Shown in pieces: positions 22,893 to 34,031 of a DNA stretch of 64,000 nt. The stretch covers positions 7,574,570 through 7,638,569 of the forward strand of contig JAQJVL010000001.1 in assembly GCA_035578905.1 (NCBI GenBank), read 5' to 3'. A program made the translations under genes and the position numbers. The notes below the pieces were generated by a model. That model did not search any database. It was not told the DNA's origin and was given only the letters and a program-made list of their open reading frames with translations. The number at the start of each line of letters is the position of its first letter. The first letter of the stretch is position 1. This DNA is from Stictocephala bisonia. Its lineage: Eukaryota; Arthropoda; Insecta; Hemiptera; Membracidae.

Positions 22893-24920
22893 TACCGGGT
22901 GTCCCAAAAGTCTTAGAACTTCGTTTTAATTTGTTATTAGTTATAGAACTATAAAGCTTTAGAGTTTCGTCATTGGTATTGTTTCCTACGTTATGACACA
23001 TTTTTCAGTAATTTTGCCTTACTGGGGAACGTCCCATGGAGGAAGTCGTTACAATTTCAAATGTAAGCCAAGTTTAGAATTTAGAGTTCGGCATGATGTA
23101 AAGAAATATAAGCATCCTTTAGATTTTTTCAGCCATACGTTAGATAGTTTGACAATTTAAACTTCACTAAATCTTTTAATGTTAGGAGAAATATTGAAGA
23201 CGACGTGACTATCTTAAGAAGAGTTTGGCTCGGTACTACTTTAATACCAATGTACTCCAGTTGCATGTATATATAAGTACTATAAGTGAAGAGTATTAGA
23301 ATCCACTCACCTACTTATACACGTACAATGGAACTAACCCACCCGCCCACCCATACACGTACAGTGGAACTGCATTGTAATACAATACAATACAATACAA
23401 ATCTGCGTGTATGGGTGGGAGGGTGGGTCTATACCAATGTGCGTGTATGGGTGGGAGGGTGGGTCAATACCAATGTGCTTGTATGGGTGGGAGTGTGGGT
23501 TAATACCAATGTGCGTGTTTGGGTGGGAGGGTAAGTCATTACCAATGTGCGTGTATGGGTGGGAGGGTGGGTAAATACTAATGTGCGTGAATGGGTGGGA
23601 GGGTGGGTCAATACCAATGTGCGTGTATGGGTGAGAGGGTGGGTCAATAACAATGTGCGTGTATGGGTGGGAGGGTGGGTCAATACCAATGTATGTGTAT
23701 GGGTGGGAGGGTGGGTCAATACCAATGTGCGTGTATGGGTGGGAGGGTGGGTCAATACCAATGTATGTGTATGGGTGGGAGGGTGGGTCAATACCAATGT
23801 GCGTGTATGGGTGAGAGGGTGGGTCAATAACAATGTGCGTGTATGGGTGGGAGGGTGGGTCAGTACCAATGTATGTGTATGGGTGGGAGGGTGGGTCAAT
23901 ACCAATGTGTGTGTATGGGTGAGAGGGTGGGTCAATACCAATGTGCGTGTATGGGTGGAAGGGTGGGTCATTACCAATGTACGTGTATGGGTGCGAGGGT
24001 GGGTCAATCCTACTGTACGTGTAGGGGTGGGAGGGTGGGTCAGTATCACTGTACGTGTAGGGGTGGGAGGGTTATAAATGTCATAAAACGTAGCACCTAA
24101 TTTTAAAGTTATTTGGTTTTTAAAATACAATGCCGCAAATGTGACTTCAAGAGGTTCACTTATTCAAAAATGGCAGCCCTTTAAAGTTTTGCTTGATGAA
24201 AGCCAAACATTAGGATTATAACGTTATTAGTAAATGTAGAACTATGACATTTTAGCGTTTCGTCATTGGTATTGTTTCCTACGTTATGACACATTTTTCA
24301 TTTATTTCGCCTAATGGGGGACGTCTCGTGGAGGATGTCGTGGCAATTTCAAATGTAAGCCTAGGTCGAGTAGCACTTCATTTTAAAGATTTTTGTTTTA
24401 AAATACAATGCCGTAGATTCGACTTCAAAAAGTTCACTCAGTCAAAAATGTTTTTAAGTTTTTTTAATTTTACTAACGGTTTTACTTGGGATAATTCTGC
24501 GCGTCACAGTAAGTGTCTAAAAACCATCCTACTAATTGAACAAATAAACACTTTTTAGGACTTCTGCATGTTCATTTTATTCCTTGAAAAAAAATACACG
24601 TTATAGCCTTAATGTGTAGCTTTCATAAAACACAACTTGAAAGGGCTGTCATTTTTGAATAAGTGAGCCTTTTGCAGTCGCATTTGCGGAATTATATTTT
24701 AAAACCAAATACCTTTAAAATGAGGTGCTACTCGGCCTTGGCTTACATTTGAAATTGCCACGACTTCCTCCACGGGACGTTCCCCCTGTTAGCGAAATAA
24801 CTGAAAAGTGTGTCGTAACGTAGCAAAAAATTCCAATGACGAAAAGCTAAAATTTCATAGTTATAAATTTACTAATAAAGAAATTATTACGAAGTTCTAA
24901 GACTTTTGGGACACCCGGTA
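22893..24920. mobile_element. 2-kb fold-back TIR element carrying a minisatellite
   Basis: The left end TACCGGGTGTCCCAAAAGTC and the right end GACTTTTGGGACACCCGGTA are exact 20-bp inverted repeats. Pairing continues inward (GACACATTTTTCAGTAATTT on the left; AACTGAAAAGTGTGTCGTAA on the right) for about 250-300 bp. A third, direct copy of the arm sequence lies at 24235-24470. The centre is occupied by a 36-bp G-rich minisatellite at 23290-24075. No transposase frame is recognised. The terminus is related to that of the element at 14597. Confidence 0.85.
23290..24075. repeat. 36-bp G-rich minisatellite with internal orientation switch
   Basis: About two C-rich units (ACCCACCCGCCCACCCATAC) come first, then an (ATACA)n microsatellite near 23376-23400. 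About 19 units of the opposite orientation follow (GTGCGTGTATGGGTGGGAGG, GTGGGTCAATACCAAT). Each G-rich unit contains GGGTGGGAGGGTGGG, four G-triplets with single-base loops. The frame length comes from the period of 36, and the apparent peptides are artefacts. Confidence 0.94.
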
Positions 24921-24994
24921 CTGAATGTAATTCATGTTTTTCGGTTACTTATATTAATTTGTAAAGTGTTATTCAATAGCATACATTTAGTCGG

Positions 24995-25400
24995 CACTAG
25001 CGGTGCAGTGCTGTAACCCAGCTACTTGTGGACAGTGTTACGGAGATTGTAGGCGATAGGTTCTATACCCGGTCCTCTTAATACTGTCACAGCGTCCGCT
25101 CAATGGGTTTCCTTCAACGTGGATACGACTACAGTCTGGGTTGTCCGAGTTGGGTTGTAATAATTGTACTTATCTTGCGTAAAGCAGATAACTGACCATC
25201 AGGCCTGTCAATTAACTGAAAAATCAGACTAATAATACGTGGTTCAGATCCCACGTAAAGCTGTAGGTCCTTAGTGTAGGCCTTAATTGCCCTGGCTATT
25301 GGGATATTAATAAATGGATCTTTTTGAGGAACAATCAACCTTAGCAAGTAACAATGACCTTACTCATTAATTTACACTCATTCACATCTCATTTATCTCA
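24995..25400. mobile_element. tRNA-like SINE and dispersed-repeat composite
   Basis: GTGCAGTGCTGTAACC followed by TAGGTTCTATACCCGGTC resembles A and B boxes of a tRNA-derived SINE (24995-25090). Downstream, 25200-25400 (CAGACTAATAATACGTGG, TTCAGATCCCACG, GGCTATTGGGATATTAA) is repeated in inverse orientation at 32640-32860 and again at 53735-54150, so it belongs to a dispersed family. Confidence 0.5.
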
Positions 25401-26605
25401 CCATGTTTCTACGATCACTGTCTTAAAAATGAATAATGAATATTGCCCTCCCGTTCAAGTCTAATTGAAACAATGTTAGAAATATTCAAAATGAATTAAG
25501 TTTTAATATTTTATAGATTTATCCGTATGAGTGTGTTACTACAAAAACCACGCAATAGCAAATATGGCAGCTGTCATAATTTAACCAACTGAAATCAGTG
25601 GATACCTTTTATTAATGTCTATTAATAATGTAACTTTTATTATGGTTTGCAGTATACAAACTTCTTCAACGTATTTGAATTTAAGAATTTTTGGAACTAT
25701 GGAATTGTTAGTTTCTTTTTCTAATAATTCTTTGCAGATCTTTAATAAATGTTCGATTTATAAGATCGTTAATTTTAATTTAAATGCTAAAGAATAGTCT
25801 ATGCACTTTCTGCAGGTCCACTAGGTAATTCTTTCTTTCTTTTTTTTTTTTTATTTCAATAAAAACATTAAAAAGTTTCTTTTTTACTCAATTTTCGAAT
25901 GAAACTTAAAACACATTGTCATACATAAATATATATTACTTTAATAAAATTAATTATACTCAGTAATTTTCAATCATGAAACTCTTAAAATAGTTTGTTC
26001 TTTGTACATATTTTTATTATTTTAAGAGTTAATGCAATAAAGCAATAGAACTGTGCTGTATTTATCTAAAACATATTTATTAATCGATGGTTCTCTAATT
26101 TTATTAGTCATATGTTTTTATTGCTATTACAATTTTTATTAAAAGAACGATGTCTAGTAATTTATCAGATGAATTGAACTTTGATTGCATTGTTATTATT
26201 TGTGACCTAGTTATTGTTATAAAATATTGTATAATCAAAATTCCTCATAGTACATTAATATTATTAACAACAAACACTTAAAAATTCGTTATAAAATGGA
26301 TTTAAAACTTGTTGGTAGTGATTGATTGGTTTTTATTAAGGTTGACTTTTATGGATTAATTACAACATCAGTTAAAGTTTATAAACGTAATAAAATATTT
26401 ATAACTTCATAATGTTGGGTTTTTATAAAATAATGGTGGGATTTTATCTATCAGTAAAATTGTAATGGGGAAAATCAAACATTCATGTTGGTACTCCTGC
26501 ATCCGGTAGCTCAAACAGTTTTGTTTACAGTCATTAAAAACTGTGTAAATTGCTCTGCTAATTGTTAACCTTTATTTTTTCATACGTTAACAATTACAAT
26601 TACAG
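25401..26605. other. Very AT-rich intron
   Basis: Nothing supported apart from the final acceptor stretch TTTATTTTTTCATACG, GTTAAC and ATTACAATTACAG, which contains a branch-point-like TTAAC and leads into exon B. Confidence 0.4.
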
Positions 26606-26657
26606 GTTGTGTTTTCATTACAAACCATGTTTTCTGATGAAGAAACAATTATTGTTG
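26606..26657 (+). CDS. Candidate internal exon B
   Basis: The 52-nt exon lies between the acceptor CAATTACAG and the near-consensus donor TTG|GTAAGTG. Entered in phase 0 from exon A it reads VVFSLQTMFSDEETIIV and leaves one base (G). That base completes a Gly codon with the first two bases of exon C. Both other frames were checked: the one required for a direct A-C joint hits TGA, so phase agreement is informative but not conclusive. The protein family is not recognised. Confidence 0.45.
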
Positions 26658-27034
26658 GTAAGTGAACAAAATTCATAGATTTAAGTAAAGTGTCTTGTAA
26701 GTATCCAGCCAAACTTCTGGCGGCCAAACTTCCTTGGGTTAAAACAAACAAAAAATGTCATGTGTACAAATCGTCTATCGCGCATTGTTATCCATCTGAC
26801 TATGTATGTAATTTTTACAAAAATGTTAATATGTCTGAAGTTATTGGAAATGAAATCATGAAAATTGGAATGTCAGTTGTAGTGTTAATGTACTGTATAA
26901 ATTTCATTTTAGTGCAATGATTCTTTTCAATTTGGCTGCCATTTTAAATATTTGGTAATTGTGCACTTTCATGCCACCTCTGTAGATACGATTTCTTGTT
27001 TTAAAAAAGTAGTAAAATATGACTTTATATCTCC
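26658..27034. other. Intronic spacer
   Basis: A 76-codon frame (26690-26920) starts just after the donor but has no recognisable domain and no typical coding composition. It is left uncalled. Confidence 0.35.
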
Positions 27035-27330
27035 TGAGGAGGGTGATTTCAACCGCGGAAAACTCGTTTTTTACCGAAAATTCGAAAAACTAGTTTTTTT
27101 TTCTGAAAGTGAAAAACAATTTTTTTTAAATCGTTATTTTTCACACGAAAATATAATTGGTTTTCCAGTAAAAATACTTTTTCAGCCTGAAAAATGCATT
27201 TTTATAGACCTAACCAAACATAACCTAACTGGTTACTAATTGTCTATTTACTCAACAAGAATATGTAATTTCTGTTAAATTCCGGTGCTTGGCCTCCTTG
27301 ACGGCCTGCCGGCCGTCACTCAAGCGGGAA
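27035..27330. repeat. Dispersed repeat family, copy 1
   Basis: It shares GGAAAACTCGTTTTTTACC-type, AAACATAACCTAACT and TTACTCAACAAGAATATG-like segments, in the same order, with 52325-52610. Near its end CGGCCTGCCGGCCG forms a 7-bp hairpin. The superfamily is unknown. Confidence 0.6.
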
Positions 27331-27699
27331 TGTAGGTGAATTAGGTTTTTGTGATTAATAGTTGTTGTAAAATAATCCCGTAATGGCCGCTAATCGCGAT
27401 TCACCGCGAAAGTAGTTTAACGTTATATATCGCAAAATAATTGTAATAGACCAAAATAGTTTTCAAATTCTTATTCAGCACAGAAAACGCATCAAAATAA
27501 AAAAGGTGATTAAAATACCAGTTATTAACGAAAATATGTCATAAATACTAGAAATTATGACATTGGTTTTTTTCAAATTTTTCTGTAAAATACGTTATTT
27601 CCGCGGAATAAAAAGCATATCTCGTGAAAATACAGCCAATTCTAAACTCATTTCAAATAACATTTTCAAATTTTGTTAGGTGGCAAGAAACTGCAACAA

Positions 27700-28035
27700 T
27701 ACAAATTTTTTTAAATTTAAGTATCTTAAAAACCTTAAATTAAAAACCTATCACTTACAAAAATGTTGAAGAATTTATTTCTACAAATAATGGTGTAAAC
27801 CTTTTAATGTGAAATTAACTGAGAAATTGAAATTTTTAAAAGAACAAATAGATCTCTTTTCCAATGAATTCGGTTATTATTAAATAAAAATTCCAATTTC
27901 ACTGTAATATTTGTTTGATTTTAAAACGTTTCACAGCAAAGTTTGTAGAAATAAATTCTTCATTTTTTTGTAACTAACAAGCTTTTGTTAAAATTTAAGT
28001 TTATTAAGATATTTAGCTTTAATTTTGTACAAATC
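27700..28035. mobile_element. Fold-back element of about 340 bp
   Basis: The left arm around AAATGTTGAAGAATTTATTT and CTACAAA is mirrored by TTTGTAGAAATAAATTCTTC at 27940-27962. Nearer the centre, GAGAAATTGAAATTTTTA mirrors AAAAATTCCAATTTCACTG. The centre of symmetry is near 27865. No coding content is seen. It is probably a MITE, but terminal ends and target duplication could not be fixed by eye. Confidence 0.55.
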
Positions 28036-28794
28036 AAATACAGGCAGACCAACGGATAACGGTGTGAGATAGATTTTTGTACGCATGACATTTTTAGTTT
28101 GTTTAAACTTAAGGGGTACGTCTGAGCTTTTTCAAAATATACTTTTTACCTCTAATTTGAATGCTTGTATTTTTCTATATTTCCTATGTATAGTGGTAGT
28201 TTAGAATGCAAATATTTCCAATATATGAAGGTATTTTTATGTATAAATTTGTTGTTCTTGCATTATAAACATGTGTAGTTTCTTTTTGAAAAATTTCGTT
28301 TGGATATGAGAATAGATTCAAATATGAACAATCCATAAACTGTCAGTATATACATAATTCTGTAAGATTATTTTTGCACAATACTGATAGTTATGATTTT
28401 TGTCTGAAAGTTAAATAGTTATGTTTATATCATTATGTTATGTTAGAAACTTATATTTTATATCATTATAGATATTTTAGTTTTTTTTTTTTTTTCTACT
28501 TTTGTTGCGAATGTTAGTACATAACATTAGTCATGGTGAGTATTTTATTTATGAGGTCAGTTAGGTGAATTGATAGAAGTGGTGGGTTATAATGCATTAA
28601 ATTAAACGCTAATTCGTGGTAGAATATTTTAACATTACTTGAAGTTTACAACGAAAATTGAAGTAAATAAAAATAGTTTTTTTGTTATAATAAGATACTG
28701 TCTTGTTGTTTTGTCACTTTTGTATGAATATTATTTGATTATGTGTACATTTATTATCGTATACTATCTGGCTTGTAGGTTTCGCCACGTACGT
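28036..28794. other. AT-rich intron
   Basis: Nothing supported; one poly-T run of about 15 bases lies near 28481. Confidence 0.4.
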
Positions 28795-29190
28795 ACCACT
28801 GTACGTGTATAGGTGGGCGGGTGGGTCAATACCACTGTACGTGTATAGGTGGGCGGGTGGGTCAATACCACTGTACGTGTATAGGTGGGCGGGTGGGTCA
28901 ATACCACTGTACGTGTATGGGTGGGCGGGTGGGTCAATACCACTGTACGTGTATGGGGGGCCGGGTGGGTCAATACCACTGTATGTGTATATGTGGGTGG
29001 GTGGGTCAATACCACTGTACGTGTATAGGTGGGCGGGTGGGTCAATACCACTGTACGTGTATGGGGAGGGGGGCGGGTGGGTCAATACCACTGTATGTGT
29101 ATGGGTGGACGGGTGGGTCAACACCACTGTACGTGTATAGGTGGGTGGGTGGGTCAATACCACTGTACGTATATAGGTGGGCGAGTGGGT
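28795..29190. repeat. 36-bp G-rich minisatellite, 11 units
   Basis: The unit is CACTGTACGTGTATAGGTGG followed by GCGGGTGGGTCAATAC. Where the fourth triplet is intact it reads GGGTGGGCGGGTGGG, a four-triplet run with one-base loops. The plus strand is G-rich, so pre-mRNA of the candidate gene would carry the G-rich repeat. Apparent Cys/His-rich or Tyr-rich peptides of 90-180 residues are period artefacts. Confidence 0.95.
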
Positions 29191-30184
29191 CATGATAGTA
29201 AAACTGAATGATTTAAAATTTGATGAAATAATACTTGGTTTCAAGATGTAGAGGTTCTTCAAATATACTAACTTTTGTTTGCTATAGTGATTAATAATTG
29301 TATTTAAAAACTAATTTTACTTCGATAATTACTTAGACATATTACTTTACCTAATCCTTGTTGAAAGATTTTGATAAAGCGTTATGTATAAAATTATTCA
29401 TACATGACTGTTAAGAAATAGTATTGTGGTCAATATAGTAAGGTTAAGAAGGAGGTCGGCCTCTCCTTAGTAATGAAAAAAAATACAGTTTCTGTGTTTA
29501 TTAAATAATAATAACTTAAGTCAAACAGTAATTGTATAATGTTGATTTGTACTCATACAAAATACTATGAAACCCCGTGGCATTGTTTGTTGATACTAGT
29601 AGTGGTTTTAATACCATATATTCTTTTTATAATTTTCAGTTTTTTTAAAGATTATTTTATGTTACCATAGATCGTTGATTTCGTTACATAGATAGTAATA
29701 AATAAACATTATCTGCTGTAGCACAGCTACTACTAGACTGAACGACTGTTGACTAATGAAAAGTAATTATATATGATAAAAGTAAGCTTTAAAATGCAAG
29801 TCTATGTCTGGAGACAGACAGGTTCGACCACGTTCCTTGGGATAGGCAGGACCATGCAGGACTGTAGTTAGTGCGTGCGACTGATAACTGATTTGACAAC
29901 ACGATGTCCCTCTGAGGCCAAACATAGATGGATTTCCCCTGTAATAAGGACTCACGAGTGTTGCTCGTTTCCCTTATCCCGCTGACTCTCTGGTTTATAA
30001 ATACCTAAACATAATAATAAGCTATTATTATTTATTATATAAGTTAATAACAATTACAAAAACATTTTTTACACTCCAACAGCGAATAGCAACAATATAC
30101 AGGGTTCTAATGTTCTTAAGTTTTCTTCATCATTTATGTAAAGGGAATTTCAATCTTATAAATCCTTATGCATGTATAAACATC
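29191..30184. other. AT-rich intron
   Basis: No supported exon. 29800-29990 on minus has a GGTCGAACCTG B-box-like motif and could be a decayed SINE, but no A box is clear. Confidence 0.35.
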
Positions 30185-32520
30185 GTATTTTGTGATGTTC
30201 ACAACGTTTGGGAGTCATGTGAGGTCCAAGATGTGGAAGTAAATTTGTAAATTATCAATAAGAAGCTGATCACGAGACATATCGTTTAATATTGTCTATT
30301 TTGTGATGTTCACAACGTTTGGGAGTCATGTGAGGTCCAAGATGTGTAAGTAAACTTCGAAATTATCAATAAGAAGCTGATCACGCGACATATCGTTTAA
30401 TATTGTCTATTTTGTGATGTCCACAACGTTTGGGAGTCATGTGAGGTCCAAGACGTGGAAGTAAACTTCTAAATTATCAATAAGAAGCTGATCACGCGAC
30501 ATATCATTTAATATTGTCTATTTTGTGATGTTCACAACGTTTGGGAGTCATGTGAGGTCCAAGATGTGGAAGTAAACTTCTAAATTATCAATAAGAAGCT
30601 GATCACGCGACATATCGTTTAATATTGTCTATTTTGTGATGTTCACAACGTTTGGGAGTCATGTGAGGTCCAAGATGTGGAAGTAAACTTCTAAATTATC
30701 AATAAGAAGCTGATCACGCGACATATCGTTTAATATTGTCTATTTTATGATGTTCACAACGTTTGGGAGTCATGTGAGGTCCAAGATGTGGAAGTAAACT
30801 TTTAAATTATCAATAAGAAGCTGATCACGCGACATATCGTTTAATATTGTCTATTTTCTGATGTTCACAACGTTTGGGAGTCATGTGAGGTCCAAGATGT
30901 GGAAGTAAACTTCTAAATTATCAATAAGAAGCTGATCACGCGACATATCATTTAATTTTGTCTATTTTGTGATGTTCACAACGTTTGGGAGTCATGTGAG
31001 GTCCAAGATGTGGAAGTAAACTTCTAAATTATCAATAAGAAGCTGATCACGCAACATATCGTTTAATATTGTCTATTTTCTGATGTTCACAACGTTTGGG
31101 AGTCATGTGAGGTCCAAGATGTGGAAGTAAACTTCTAAATTATCAATAAAAAGCTCAACACGCGACATATCGTTTAATATTGTCTATTTTCTGATGTTCA
31201 CAACGTTTGGGAGTCATGTGAGGTCCAAGACGTGGAAGTAAACTTCTAAATTATCAATAAGAAGCTGATCACGCGACATATCATTTAATATTGTCTATTT
31301 TGTGATGTTCACACCGTTTGGGAGTCATGTGAGGTCCAAGATGTGGAAGTAAACTTCTAAATTATCAATAAAAAGCTCAACACGCGACATATCGTTTAAT
31401 ATTGTCTATTTTGTGATGTTCACAACGTTTGGGAGTCATGTGAGGTCCAAGACGTGGAAGTAAACTTCTAAATTATCAATAAGAAGCTGATCACGCGACA
31501 TCATTTAATATTGTCTATTTTGTGATGTTCACAACGTTTGGGAGTCATGTGAGGTCCAAGATGTGGAAGTAAACTTCTAAATTATTAATAAGAAGCTGAT
31601 CACGCGACATATCGTTTAATATTGTCTATTTTGTGATGTTCACAACGTTTGGGAGTCATGTGAGGTCCAAGATGTGGAAGTAAACTTCTAAATTATCAAT
31701 AAGAAGCTGATCACGCGACATATCGTTTAATATTGTCTATTTTGTGATGTTCACAACGTTTGGGGGTCATGTGAGGTCCAAGATGTGGAAGTAAACTTCT
31801 AAATTATCAATAAGAAGCTGATCACGCGACATATCGTTTAATATTGTCTATTTTGTAATGTTCACAACGTTTGGGAGTCATGTGAGGTCCAAGATGTGGA
31901 AGTAAATTTGTAAATTATCAATAAGAAGCTGATCACGAGACATATCGTTTAATATTGTCTATTTTGTGATGTTCACAACGTTTGGGAGTCATGTGAGGTC
32001 CAAGATGTGTAAGTAAACTTCGAAATTATCAATAAGAAGCTGATCACGCAACATATCGTTTAATATTGTCTATTTTGTGATGTTCACAACGTTTGGGAGT
32101 CATGTGAGGTCCAAGACGTGGAAGTAAACTTCTAAATTATCAATAAGAAGCTGATCACGCGACATATCATTTAATATTGTCTATTTTGTGATGTTCACAC
32201 CGTTTGGGAGTCATGTGAGGTCCAAGATGTGGAAGTAAACTTCTAAATTATTAATAAGAAGCTTATCACGCGACATATCGTTTAATATTGTCTATTTTGT
32301 GATGTTCACAACGTTTGGGAGTCATGTGAGGTCCAAGATGTGGAAGTAAACTTCTAAATTATCAATAAGAAGCTGATCACGCGACATATCGTTTAATATT
32401 GTCTATTTTGTGATGTTCACAACGTTTGGAAGTCATGTGAGGTCCAAGATGTGGAAGTAAACTTCTAAATTATCAATAAGAAGCTGATCACGCGACATAT
32501 CGTTTAATATTGTCTATTTT
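30185..32520. repeat. 111-bp satellite-like array, 21 units
   Basis: The unit starts GTGATGTTCACAACGTTTGG and contains GAGTCATGTGAGGTCCAAGA, TTATCAATAAGAAGCTGATC and ACGCGACATATCGTTTAATA. Measured spacing is 111 bp. Variant units with AAATTTGTAAATTATC followed by GATGTGTAAG recur 1,663 bp apart (30241 and 31904), which fits fifteen units less a 2-bp deletion seen near 31500. A block has therefore been duplicated. No sustained frame exists. Confidence 0.97.
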
Positions 32521-33325
32521 TCCTGAAAAGAATAGCGCAATTAAAACTAAAAAAGGGTTGTTCAGTTTTTGAGAAATTCTCAGTTGTAATATTTTAGAAG
32601 CCAACTCGTATATTATTCATAATCCACTTGTTAGACGCCGATCGTAGAGATGTGGGAATAATGAGGGGCGAATGAGTGTGATGATTGTAGACGAACGAGT
32701 GCAGTCATTGTTACTAACCAAGTCGGATGTTCCTCAGAATGAGCTATTTATTACTAGCCCAATAGCCAGGGCAACTAAGGGACCTGCATGTTTACGTTGA
32801 ATCCGAACCACGTAGTATTAGTCTGATTTTCACCTGACCGACAATCCTTACACTCAGTTCTCTACCATACTCAACATCTGAACCTTGACTACATGGAGAC
32901 CCCAGACTTCTCTAGTAGTGTCCACATCGATGGCAACCATTAAGAGGACTCTCCACAACAGGATTGTATAAAACTTGTCATCCAAATGCATTTCAGTTTT
33001 AATTAGTGCGATGAATACGTGATACATTTTATGTTTTTTTCATCAATTTTTTTGTCAGAAAAATACAATATTAAATTATACGTCACATGATCGGCTTCTT
33101 TTCATAACCTTAAATTTGCCTCATATGTCTTAAACCATCGAGTTTCTCGAAAACGGAACAACCTTTTTTGTTTTAATCGCTTGGTTGTTTTTAGGGAAAA
33201 AGACCATATTAAATAATATGTCACTTGACCAGCTTCTCATTAAGAATTTTGAATTTGACCTTCACATCTTGGACGTCAAATGACTCCCAACAGTTTTGAA
33301 CGTCACAAAAGATAAATTTTTATAC
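32521..33325. mobile_element. Fold-back element whose arm seeded the 111-bp array
   Basis: Just after the array, AAAAAGGGTTGTTCAGTTTT and GAGAAATTCTCAG are mirrored at 33135-33170 (TCGAGTTTCTCGAAAACGGA, ACAACCTTTTTTG). At 33175-33320 the inverse of one diverged 111-bp unit is readable (ACCAGCTTCTCATTAAGAAT, ACATCTTGGACGTC, ATGACTCCCAAC). Another partial inverse copy lies at 33080-33125. Between the arms, 32640-32860 is a copy of the dispersed repeat at 25200-25400 in inverse orientation. Confidence 0.68.
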
Positions 33326-33915
33326 GTGTAAAATGATTGGTGTGGTTAAATTAATAAATATTACAAGTTGAGCAATATTTTTAATAAAGTACCCTTTATT
33401 AATTGTTGTATAACAAATCACTAATCAGTTTCGGCCTCAGGCCATCCATCTTCAAAATGTATAAATATAACCTAGTTGAAAGAAATTATTAATTACAAAA
33501 TTAAAATAAAAAAAAACATCTTTAAATAACATACGATTAATTAATATGATTTTAATTGTCTTATTTTTCATAAAAGGGTTTTTTTGTGTTGGTTTATGTA
33601 ATTAATATTTTCTGTGATTCATTTGTAACTCTTTATGTATTATCTTTTGAATTCATTTTTTTCTCCTTTCTTTTCAAAATGTAAAATGGACACATTTTCA
33701 TTAATATTTTTATTGCTGTCATTGGAGAGTATGTATATTAGTAGCCCTAACTTACGGACCGAAATATAAATTTAATAATGAATATTCGAGTTTAAGTGAT
33801 AAAATATGGGAGTGTGGATTTTGACTGTGTAATAACTGAACAATTTTTATTTCATGTTTCATTTCACCAAACCAAACTTTCACTTTACATTCAACTATTG
33901 TTTTGTGTCTTTCAG
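33326..33915. other. Intronic sequence with a transposon-end fragment
   Basis: 33420-33460 carries CAGTTTCGGCCTCAGGCCAT, a phrase that resembles dispersed transposon ends. The last 25 bases form the exon C acceptor (CTATTGTTTTGTGTCTTTCAG). Confidence 0.4.
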
Positions 33916-34031
33916 GAAACCCACTGAGGAACATTTCGGAGTTGTTGGGCCTCAACATGCCTCGTGGGCCCACCCTGGGACAGAGCTCTCAGAGTCAGTG
34001 GTCTCCTCCTGCGCAACCTACTGAAAATAAG
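33916..34031 (+). CDS. Candidate exon C of the same gene
   Basis: The 116-nt exon has the strong acceptor TTTTGTGTCTTTCAG and the donor AATAAG|GTAAAC. With the G left by exon B it forms Gly and then 38 codons: NPLRNISELLGLNMPRG at the start and SQSQWSPPAQPTENK at the end, leaving in phase 0. The other two frames contain stops. Its GC content is clearly above the AT-rich flanks, and the Gln/Ser/Pro-rich end matches exon A in style. I do not recognise the family. The donor is continued by a 40-bp array that copies it (34032-35745). This is the best-supported exon in the window. Confidence 0.62.

Noticed and set aside
23286..24130. Frames of 82-233 codons with WVGGWVNTN or THPPTHTRTLVL repeats
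   Set aside because: These arise from the 36-bp G-rich minisatellite in every frame and on both strands.
26690..27239. 76- and 95-codon frames as genes
   Set aside because: AT-driven frames without domains; the second overlaps a dispersed repeat.
28714..29262. Cys/His-rich repeat peptide (VGQYHCTCMGGR) that could suggest zinc binding
   Set aside because: It is another frame of the same 36-bp minisatellite.
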